Shown here: in pieces, positions 56,870 through 64,000 of the stretch
Position numbering within the stretch: position 1 is the stretch's first letter
How the letters are laid out: each line of letters begins with the position of its first letter
Source: Euglena gracilis
Lineage: Eukaryota; Euglenida; Euglenophyceae; Euglenales
Assembly (NCBI GenBank): GCA_039621445.1
Contig: CP154955.1
Span: forward strand, 8,854,241-8,918,240
Direction of reading: 5' to 3'
Length of the DNA stretch: 64,000 nt
Notes under the pieces: generated by a model
What the model was told of the DNA's origin: nothing
The model's database searches: none
Seen by the model: the letters and a program-made list of their open reading frames with translations, nothing else
Made by a program: the position numbers and the translations under genes

Positions 56870-57450
56870 TATCTCTGTCTGTCAGTTTGTCTGTTTGCAT
56901 GAGTGTGTGTGTTTGTCTCTTTGTCAATGCCTGTGCCTGTGGGCTGTTGTGTGCGCGGCGCATGTACGCGCCTGTGCCTGTGCTTGTGTGTTTGCGTGTG
57001 TTTATTTTGTCACCGAAATTTGATTGCATCTTCCATCATTGCATCTGCCACCAACCAGGGACTAGGGACTGCTTGGAGTTTGGGGAGTGGGCGGCTTTTG
57101 AAGAGGCGATCCAGGCGCAAAAAAAAGCAAGGTCTCCCTGCCCAGTCTGTGAACACCGGTTGGTCGTTTCCCGCCTCCTTGGGCCACCGACCTCAAAAAA
57201 AAGAGCATAAAAATCGTCTAAAGATACCATGCAATTCTGATGGAAAAACAAAATAATTTACGACGCTGACGCCAATATCCTGGCGAACGACGGAAAACCA
57301 AGCAGATGTGTCACGGAACGAACACAAGAAAGCGGCAGTGAAACACGGAGGAGTTGTGACCGGCAGAGAACTGGGTGAACAGGACAGATAGATAAGCCAC
57401 GCATCCGCCTGGCAGTGAACATTGGAGGGTGGCCCCAAAAGGGTGGGTTG
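56870..57450. other. Intergenic region between ArgRS and PRXL2-like genes
   Basis: 56875-57010 is TG-rich with GTGTGTTTGTCT words. The region should contain the ArgRS 3' end signals and the PRXL2-like promoter, but no element can be named from sequence. No gene. Confidence 0.4.
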
Positions 57451-57460
57451 CGGCCGGGCG

Positions 57461-57593
57461 TCACAGCTTCTCCAGCACGCCGATGCCCAGCAGCCGCAGC
57501 CCCTCCCGCAGGGTTTGCGCCGTCACCTCGCACAGCAGCAGCTTGGAGGCGCGGTCCTTTGCCTTCGGCACCAGGGGGCCACCCATGTGCGTT
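57461..57593 (-). CDS. RARS: ArgRS terminal exon
   Basis: Stop TGA at 57461-57463. Acceptor TGCATATGAGGGAG|AACGCA (phase 2; a further in-frame AG at CCGAAG| is possible). Reading [20 protein letters not shown] then LRLLGIG. RL.LC..TA.VLR.GL.LLGI is diagnostic of the ArgRS C-terminus. Confidence 0.9.
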
Positions 57594-60500
57594 CTCCCTC
57601 ATATGCAACATGGCACACAGAAGTACTGTGCTGCAGTTCATGCAGCTTGGGGCTTGAGTGAATCGAACTCATACACCTACGCAAGCCTACCTCATTGCGG
57701 ACCATAAAACGCATGGTTCTCCCACTGTTGGCTCATGTTGAATCAGCCCAAGACCACCGCAGCTGACAACGTATGCAAATGTGCGTCAAGCCTCTCCGGG
57801 GTGTGTCATCCTGAGCTGGACCTTCCGCCTAGGTGCATGCATCCCCAACCTCCAAAATGAGGTCCAAGAATAAATGGCAGCCTTGCATCACCGCCCCACC
57901 CCACCCCCAACGGTCCAGTGGTGAAATGCAGAGGTTGTCGAAGGCGTTTAGGGTTAGGGTTGCAATTTGAGTGGGGCTGGAAAATAGGTGCTGCCTATTT
58001 TTAGGCAGGCCAATAATTCACCAACATGAGGCCTTGTTTGGCATATCAGGAATATTTGCCCAACATCGGGCCTCAAATTCGCCCAAAATAAAACCGGCCA
58101 AATTAAAAACCTTAATCCCTCAACATTCCATCACCTTTCACCCTGTCCGTGGGGGCCCAATGATGCACGGCTGCCATTGTCAACGGTGAAAATGGAAAGT
58201 GAAATTTTTGTTTAAAGCCAAAAATTGGTGGTTGTGGGACGACGAGAGTATCTGATGGGATGTGAGAATAAACCCCACCTACTTATAAACCCCCTGGGGC
58301 CTATAGGATCCGGTTTGGTTGGTCGGCCGAACGGGGGGTTTATGGGTGTGGGGGGGGTTATAAATCCCGGAATTGTTGGTGAAATTCCGACCCCCCAAAA
58401 TGACCCCGAAACCCACCGAAATTGGCAATTTTTGGCAAATCTGGTCAAAAATGGCATTTTTGATAATGGTCTCGAAAAATTGCCAAAAAAAAACAGTCTT
58501 TGGGTGGTTTGCAGCGGAAATAATCGTCCGCGGCAGTTTCCATTTTTCTTCCCCAGGGGGGGGGGTTATAAGATCCGGTTTGGTTGGTAGGCCCGAGGGG
58601 GGGTTTTATAAGTGGGGGGAAGGGTTTATAAATGGGGGAAGGGTTTAAGAGTGGGGGGTTTTTATAAGTGGGGGTGGGGTTTACACCACACAACCACCTA
58701 GATTGGGGTGAAATTGAACCACCCAATCCATCACCCACTTATGCAATGCTTTTTTGGGATTCCTGTGCACTTCGCTCAAGCCTGCAGATGTCCCTTGAAA
58801 ATTCAGCCTGAAGAACGCACAAACATGAATTAATACAATTCCTGGCAAATGACGGTCCATAGGCCTCCTGCACAAGATATTGTCTTTTGTGTAGAAGTCA
58901 TTGAACTTCCCAACAAGCTGATGGCAAGGGCGAAAGCCGGCAGACCACAAGGAAAACGTAAATGACGCAAACAAAACCTGGATTTAAAAATTACCACACA
59001 CCACCAACGAAATGAGGTTTCTACAACAGCATTTTATTTAAAAAATGATGTTACACTCTTCAGCAACTCCATGATTGTACCATCAAATGATCCAAAAAAA
59101 TTACATTTTATATTTACTTGCAAAAAACCTCTAAAAAATTACCACACAAACAACGAAAAGGTTCTACAAGCAGAAAAAAATTTTTACTCCTTGCAGCACT
59201 CCCATGACCATCAAAATCCAAAAAAAATTAACATTTTTATATTTTACGTGCACTTCTGCATGTACCAACAAAAATGGAAAATGAATATTAAATGAAGCTG
59301 ATGGACCGGTGCGCCATCTCGCCAAGAAATCCGGTCCGCCTCGGTCGGTAGAGGAAATCCGTCATCTTGTTGGGGGCCAGCTCCTCTGTCAGCTGCTGCA
59401 CGGTGCTGGGGAACCGCACGAGGTGCAGGCCCAACGCCCACTCGGCATCGCTGTTCAGCTCGATGGCCACGCCCTGGCGCGCCGGCGAAGAGAGGAAACA
59501 GACCAATTGAGAGCTCTTTGAAAATATCTCACAACCTGTGAACTCACACCGATATGCACACACCGTTATACACATATATTGACATCAAGGCGGGGGAACA
59601 TGGGCCAAACCAGCCCAAAAAATGTGTAAAATATGCGCTACATGCAAAATGTGTGCTGATATATGCAGGGGACCATACATGTGCTCATTTCCAAAACACA
59701 TGTTTAATCACCCACCCATTAAGCAGCTATTCCCACCAATTCATGCCGATGACCCTTGATTCTAATTCACGATTCTAATTCAGATCCTTCGCGATTATTC
59801 GAGATTATTTGTGCTACCAAAAAAGCAAAGCGTGTTTTCAGGTTTCTTGCACAAAACAGCCATATGCTTCAATAATATATGTAACACAATTCTGTAATAT
59901 TTGCAGTATTTTGAAGGATTTTTTTTGGAAACTTGCAGAATTGCCAAGGTGTAAATTAGGTTTTTAATGGGGGTTTCGGCTGACTTTGTTCAAAAACCCA
60001 AAATAGCCAAAATGGGCATTGTTGGCCCCTTTTTTGAGGTCACAAAAAATTTTCGGTGCTTCGCGCTGGTCACTAAAAATTTTTTTTCACTGGCTAGCCC
60101 TGACCCGGGGGGTCCACTGGGACTTCCAAATTAGCTAAATGTGGACCAGCTGCAGTCAAGCCGCCCCCACCCTTAGGCAAAGGCCTGCCTGTCACACACA
60201 CAGAAAACCATTACTTTGATTTCTCGGAGCGCTCAGCCAAACATGTATGTGTTGTTGGTGACCACCTGTCCCACCCGCAGCAAAACCTCAGCGCCAGCAA
60301 ACCTCGGGGTGAGCGGCTTCCAGCTCGGCCCAGACGTTGGCTGCAGCAGCGATGCCGGCCTTGCGGGCGATGGAGCGCATACGAACGTACGCGTAGATGA
60401 GGTGCACCGCCGTGTTGCCTGCGCCGGCCACGGAGCTGACAGCAGGCCTCGCAGGGGGGCCAACAGCAATGACAACAATGGGGGTTGGGGGACGGCATCA

Positions 60501-61411
60501 TTAATGGATTATGACGCTGCACAACTTTCTCTTTTCATCAAAATTTGGAGGTATTGAAGGCAATCAGAAAAAATGCGGAAATCGCGGGAAATTGCAGAAA
60601 ATGTGCGAAAAGAATATGGATACCAGGCATTGAAACCGGGTGTAATGACTCCAAATAATATCCTCACAAATATCCTCGTAAATTTGCAGATTTGTAAATT
60701 TGCAAATAAACACAAACAAATGCAAGGGAAGAGAGCATTGTAACAGGGCCGACCTTTCAGGCTGAGCATTTCGTCGTAGCTGAAGCGGTAGCTGGAGGTG
60801 CGGTTCTGGCGCAGGTCGAAATATTTCACAGCACCGTAGCCGATCACCTGCGCGTTAGGCCTGCGGCCGTGCCGAAGATCCATTTCTGTCGCCAGCGTGG
60901 GCTTTATCAAAATTTCCTGTGTCAGCCACTTCTCCACCAGTAATATGCGTCTGAGTCATATATCACTGAATAGCCCCGGACTCACACCCCAAAAGAACCT
61001 GTGCAAGAATCCCCCCCGGTCAACCCCAGCCAACGACCCACTCGCACCCCGATAATCGACACCGAAAACCCGGCCTTTGAACGAACCGGACTGTCCGATG
61101 ATGCCTCTGAAAGAGTTCCGGCAGCCCAAACTCACTTACCCCACTCTCGAAGAATCACCCCCCGACCCCGGGGGGGGGGTCACACGGGCGTTAAATAAAT
61201 AAATAAATAAATAAATAAAAACATACATAAAAACATAAATAAATAAATAAAAATAAACATAAATAAATAAATAAAGACATAAATAAATATATACATATAT
61301 AAATAAATAAATAAATAAATAAATAAAGAAACAAATAAATAAATAAATAAATAACAAAAAATAAATAAACAATAAATAAAAAATAAATAAATAAATAAAT
61401 AAATGAATTAA

Positions 61412-61462
<51 letters not shown>

Positions 61463-61706
61463 AAAAACAATAAATAAATAAACAAACAAACAAACAAACA
61501 AATAAATAAATAAATAAATAAATAAATGAATTCATGGTTTGGGTCCGTGCAACGCATCGGCACGGCCGCCAGCGTGCCGGAGCTCCTCCTCCGTAAGCCC
61601 CTCAAAGGCCTCGCCGCGCTCCTGCGCCGCCGCCGCCTTCTCCGCCTCGCGCTTGAGCGACTCCTCGTACGCCCGCCGCGGCGCTTCGTCCAGCAAATCG
61701 GCCAGC
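57461..61706 (-). CDS. RARS: Arginyl-tRNA synthetase, C-terminal half (5' part outside window)
   Basis: Exons: 61554-61706, 60754-60860, 60303-60418, 59345-59473, 58874-58917, 57461-57593 (stop TGA). ArgRS charges tRNA-Arg with arginine. The first exon starts at LADLLDEA, the stretch right after the KMSKS-like loop of the catalytic domain. Then come [10 protein letters not shown] with QNR, the DALR anticodon-binding domain ([54 protein letters not shown]) and the classic end [20 protein letters not shown]. Junctions are phase-consistent except after 59473-59345, where no GT donor is present. Exons encoding the HIGH motif must lie past 64000; none is seen in 61.7-64 kb. Cytosolic versus organellar location cannot be told. 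Confidence 0.9.
57930..58690. repeat. Repeat with GGGTTTATAA blocks, inverted relative of 62470-62775
   Basis: GGGGGTTTATAA-type blocks flank a middle (CCGAAACCCACCGAAATTGG … GGCATTTTTGATAATGGTC) whose complement recurs at 62600-62720 (GAGACCGACCATCTTC; AAAAATTGCCAA words). TTTAGGGTTAGGGTT at 57948. Lies in an ArgRS intron. Confidence 0.55.
58874..58917 (-). CDS. RARS: ArgRS small exon ([11 protein letters not shown])
   Basis: 44 nt, phase 0 to 2. Acceptor TTTCGCCCTTGCCATCAG|CTTGTT; donor AATATCTT|GTGCAG. Reading [14 protein letters not shown], the LxxxFxxFY segment between the two ArgRS DALR helices. In phase with the terminal exon. Confidence 0.82.
59070..59290. repeat. Diverged tandem duplication
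   Basis: AAAAAATTACCACACA-CAACGAAA occurs near 58985-59015 and 59130-59160, each followed by TTCTACAA, (A/T) runs and CAGCAACTCC/CAGCACTCCC then CATGA and ATC. Two copies about 145 bp apart in an ArgRS intron. Confidence 0.6.
59345..59473 (-). CDS. RARS: ArgRS exon, DALR domain; donor non-canonical or unresolved
   Basis: 129 nt by homology, starting phase 0. Acceptor CTCTCTTCGCCGGCGCGCCAG|GGCGTG. Reading [20 protein letters not shown] then [12 protein letters not shown]. Homology stops after FLYR, where the genome reads CGA|CCGAGGCGG without GT. The first GT downstream (CACCG|GTCCAT) would break phase with exon 58874-58917. Confidence 0.88.
59780..60190. mobile_element. CAGGCTTTGCTTAAAG-related element plus relic of TTCGTGATTA element
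   Basis: 59945-60190 matches the interiors of 24678-25072 and 27143-27703 (TTTTTTTTCACTGGCTAGCCC, GGGGGGTCCACTGGGACTTC, hairpin CGGTGCTTCGCGCTGG). 59785-59815 has TTCGCGATTATTCGAGATTA, like the ends of 9479-10258. Ends degraded. Confidence 0.5.
60303..60418 (-). CDS. RARS: ArgRS exon, start of DALR anticodon-binding domain
   Basis: 116 nt, phase 1 to 0. Acceptor GCTCCGTGGCCGGCGCAG|GCAACA; donor CACCCCGAG|GTTTGC. Reading [20 protein letters not shown] then GIAA. Equivalent to GNTAxYLQYAxARIxSIxRKA of the family, with V-H in place of the usual P-Y. Confidence 0.92.
60754..60860 (-). CDS. RARS: ArgRS exon ([10 protein letters not shown])
   Basis: 107 nt, phase 2 to 1. Acceptor TTCGGCACGGCCGCAG|GCCTAA (or GCGCAG|GTGATC, 60847); donor CTGAAAG|GTCGGC. 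Reading [20 protein letters not shown] then [11 protein letters not shown], the near-universal ArgRS block G-xG-A-x-K-Y-x-D-L…NR…F-x-x-x-x-M-L. Confidence 0.93.
61192..61528. repeat. (AAAT)n microsatellite
   Basis: About 337 bp of AAATAAATAAAT with ACAT and CAAA interruptions. Tyr-Leu-Phe-Ile frames on the complement are artefacts. It begins 25 bp past exon 61554-61706, in the following intron. Confidence 0.95.
61554..61706 (-). CDS. RARS: ArgRS exon (LLDEA), first in window
   Basis: 153 nt, phase 2 to 2. Acceptor CTCCTCCCCGCTGCCCGGCAG in the intron (|GCTGGCC). Donor uncertain: GATGC|GTTGCA (used, in phase) or GGCC|GTGCCG. Reading [20 protein letters not shown], then an Ala/Glu-rich helix and [15 protein letters not shown] is the conserved helix after the KMSKS-like loop. 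Very GC-rich. Confidence 0.87.
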
Positions 61707-61719
61707 CTGCCGGGCAGCG

Positions 61720-62470
61720 GGGAGGAGGGGGTTGGCATTGGCGCACGCACAATCCACATTGGCACATGCACAGACATTGGTGCACACAGGCTGCTCTTCA
61801 CCAACACCCAAAGGGGGGCTCCACGTGCCTATGGGGTGCCTGCCCATAGCAGGCAGGGGCAGGCAACCGTCACCCCCTTAGTTGTACTACGAGAAGGGTG
61901 TCCGGACCTTCAGAGGAACAACAGCAAGGAAGGGGAAAATATGCACCCTGCATTTTTTGACATTGCCGCACAAGCCAATTTTCCTTGAAAATCGTCATTT
62001 TCGAGCCCCCCAGCAACTTCGGCAGGGGGGGGGGGTGCTATAGCACTACCCACCCCAAAACCTGCCCCCGGTGGATCAAAAATGGCCCACATCCCCAGGG
62101 CATCCCCTGGGGGTGCAGACTTCCTTAAAAATATGCCTGAAACACACCTGCACATAGGGGCACACGCAAAAAGTATTTCATTCTCGATATTGCGGAAGAC
62201 CGACCAACGTCGCTTTCCAGGATCCAAAACATTCCCGACAACTATATAGTGAGACATATAGCGATTAGGGTCAGCGTTAGGGTTAGGAGCGTGGTGTGGA
62301 GTGTTAAATTTTTTACCCTTGGCATTCGGTGTAGGGGACTTATTCCGCGCGGTACATCACCCCAAATTGTGCCCCAGATTCTATGCAAATGGCAAGCGCT
62401 ATGCCACAGTTATAGCCGAACCCCAATGGTACCCCAATATGCCACCCACCCACCCCACCTGGAAAATCCC
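61720..62470. other. No exon identified
   Basis: TTAGGGTTAGG near 62270; G tract at 62027-62036; AGCAGGCAGGGGCAGGCA words near 61848. The ArgRS catalytic exons were looked for and not found here. Confidence 0.35.
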
Positions 62471-62777
62471 AATCACTGCGTGTGACACCCTAACCCCCCC
62501 CCCCTATAACCCCCCCCCCCCGTATAACCCCCCCCCCATCGGGCCGACCAACCAAACCGGGACCTATAAACCCCCCCTGGGGAAGAAAAATGAAAGCCGC
62601 CGAGGACGATTTTTTTTGGCCGCAGACCACCCAAAAACTAATTTTTTGGCAATTTTTTGAGACCGACCATCTTCAAAAATGCCATTTTTGTCCAAATTTG
62701 CCGAAAATTGCCAATTTTGGGGGTTTTTGGGGTCATTTTTGGGGGTCGGATTTTCACCAACAATTCCAGGACCTATA
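62470..62777. repeat. Inverted copy of the 58.25-58.6 kb repeat
   Basis: CCCCCCTATAACCCCCC blocks, GACCAACCAAACCGG and GGGGAAGAAAAATG are complements of words at 58310-58570 (GATCCGGTTTGGTTGGTCGG; TTTTTCTTCCCC). Confidence 0.7.
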
Positions 62778-62942
62778 ACCAGGTTTTGAATAGTGCTGAG
62801 CTCTTAATAAGCGCGCACCCACCCCTTCATTGACCAGGTTTTGAATAGTGCTGAGCTCTTGATAAGCGCGCAACCACCCCTTCATTGACCAGGTTTTTAA
62901 TAGTGCTGAGCTCTTTATAAGCGCGCCCCCACCCCTTCATTG
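62778..62942. repeat. Three tandem copies of a 55-bp unit
   Basis: Units start at 62778, 62833 and 62888 with ACCAGGTTTTGAATAGTGCT, then GAGCTCTT-ATAAGCGCGC and CCACCCCTTCATTG. Period exactly 55 bp, few changes. The third ends directly at the GC-rich block. Confidence 0.95.
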
Positions 62943-63312
62943 ACCCCGGCCCGGCGGCCCGGCGGCCCGGCCGGCATCCCGGCGGCCCGTCGAGGCGGCC
63001 CGGCGGGCCAGGCCGGCGGCCCTTCCGGCATCCCCGGCGGCCCCTGCAGGCGGTCCCCGCTGCCCGGCCGCGACCCGGCGGCCCCGGTGCCCCGGCCGGC
63101 GACCCGGCGGCCCGGCGGCCCTGCGGCACCCCGCGCCCGGTGGCCCGGCCGTCGACCCGCGGCCCTGCCGACTGCCGGCGCCCGGCCGGAGGCCCGACCG
63201 GCGGCCACCCGGCGTCCCCCGGCGCCCCTACCGTGCGGCCCGGCGGCCCGGCCGGCGGCCCGGCGGCCCGTCCAGCGGCCCGGCGGCCCGGCAGCCCGGC
63301 CGGCCCGGCCTG
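62943..63312. repeat. GC-rich GGCGGCCCG repeat block
   Basis: About 370 bp built from GGCGGCCCGGC(C/G)GG-like words, well above 80% G+C. Arg/Ala/Gly/Pro frames are open on both strands only because stops are absent from such sequence. Composition jumps sharply at both edges. Confidence 0.9.
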
Positions 63313-63319
63313 GGCTTGG

Positions 63320-64000
63320 GAGGGGGTTGAAAAACGCTCATGTTCGATTTTTTTCGACTTTTTTGACCCAAAGTCAATGGGTTGGCGGCCCAAAACGGGG
63401 CGCTGGCGGGTCGAAAAACGCTCATTTTCGGCTCAAAAACAGTTTTTCCGGGTCCGGGAGGCCAAAAAACATCGTTTTGGGCAAAAAAAATTTTCGATTT
63501 TTTTCGACTTTTTTTGACCCGGTTTTGGCCCGAAGTCAATGGGTCGGCGGCGCAAAACGGGGCGCTGGCGGGTCGAAAAACGCTCGTTTTCGGCTCAAAA
63601 AGAAAAAATTTTGTTTCAAACACAGTTTTTTCCCGTCCTGGAGGCCAAAAAACATCGTTTCGGGCAAAAAAATTTTTTTCGATTTGTTTCAACTTTTTTG
63701 ACCCGGTTTTGACCCAAAGTCAATGGGTCGGCGGCCCAAAACGGGGCGCTGGCGGGTCGAAAAACGCTCATTTTCGGCTCAAAAACAGTTTTTCCGGGTC
63801 CGGGAGGCCCAAAAAACATCGTTTTGGGCAAAAAATTTTTTTTCGATTTGTTTCGACTTTTTTGACCCGGTTTTGGCCCGAAGTCAATGGGTCGGCGGGC
63901 CAAAACGGGGCGCTGGCGGGTCGAAAAACGCTCATTTTCGGCTCAAAAACAGTTTTTCCGGGTCCGGGAGGCCAAAAAACATCGTTTTGGGCAAAAAAAT
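63320..64000. repeat. Satellite: about four copies of a 160-185 bp unit, running off the window
   Basis: AGTCAATGGGT(T/C)GGCGG occurs at 63372, 63533, 63718 and 63882. Each is followed by AAAACGGGGCGCTGGCGGGT, CGAAAAACGCTC(A/G)TTTTCG, then CGGGTCCGGGAGGCC and ACATCGTTT. Inverted fragments occur at 28930-29080 and a direct one near 16440-16520. Continues past the window edge. Confidence 0.93.

Noticed and set aside
57650-57740. Possible tRNA on the minus strand (GAGTTCGATTC)
   Set aside because: The flanking bases do not form a 5-bp T stem, and no cloverleaf could be built.
61136-61535. Long minus-strand frames in the (AAAT)n repeat
   Set aside because: Low-complexity Tyr/Leu/Phe/Ile reading of a microsatellite.
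62940-63701. 253-codon Arg/Ala/Gly/Pro frame
   Set aside because: It spans the GC-rich block and then the satellite; stops are absent from such sequence on both strands.

Overview
This is a nuclear segment of a eukaryote, most likely a large-genome unicellular protist or alga. Short GC-rich exons with conventional GT-AG splice sites lie in long AT-rich, transposon-packed introns, and there are interstitial TTAGGG-type motifs, very long microsatellites and no prokaryotic gene layout. The lineage cannot be fixed from the sequence. Exons were found by reading splice sites, reading phase and protein-family motifs together. Where I say 'phase-consistent', the reading frame carries exactly across the proposed junction. 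No transcript data were available.

All four recognised genes are on the minus strand, read right to left. (1) 61.7-57.5 kb: the 3' half of an arginyl-tRNA synthetase (end of the catalytic core plus the DALR anticodon-binding domain); its 5' part lies beyond the right edge. (2) 56.8-50.2 kb: a membrane-anchored peroxiredoxin-like protein of the PRXL2/AhpC-TSA_2 type. A 286-bp transposon with a perfect 8-bp target duplication interrupts its first coding exon. (3) 43.3-29.2 kb (5' end possibly near 49 kb): an mTERF-repeat protein, a family that usually acts in organelle gene expression. (4) 27.8 kb to at least 6.5 kb: a long gene whose first recognised exons encode a U-box, the E2-binding domain of E3 ubiquitin ligases, followed by Ser/Pro-rich and Cys-rich sequence of unknown function.

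The rest is repetitive. Well-delimited families are: a hAT-like MITE with ends CAGGCTTCTTTTTAAG and 8-bp duplications (11.3, 19.6, 56.5 kb); a TGCAAAA-rich family with 7-bp duplications (23.1, 44.9, 45.8, 52.7, 54.4 kb); a CAGGCTTTGCTTAAAG family (24.7, 27.1, 60.0 kb); a 1.18-kb hAT-like element (15.8-17.0 kb); a CAGGGTTTCCC element (9.5-10.3 kb); foldback elements carrying TTAGGG-like motifs (4.6, 30.9, 31.8, 32.5 kb); and large elements with CTTAAG-containing inverted ends and many GCGCATTTGCGC palindromes (left edge, 19.2-21.2, 29.9-34.4 kb). Many elements share a small hairpin core, GGCGC-TTC-GCGCC or GGCGCC-TTC-GGCGCT, between G/C homopolymer tracts.

Regions by position: 0-5 kb repeats and a foldback; 5-27.8 kb the U-box gene; 28.5-29 kb a tandem duplication; 29.2-43.3 kb mTERF with a 4.5-kb transposon complex in its largest intron; 43.3-50 kb repeats with possible mTERF 5' exons; 50.2-56.8 kb the PRXL2-like gene; 57.5-61.7 kb ArgRS; 62.5-64 kb tandem repeats and satellite. 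No single new multi-gene system is evident. The most unusual signals are the transposon biology (exon insertion, a micro-inversion marked by an inverted target duplication, 7-bp target duplications) and the run of same-strand genes.
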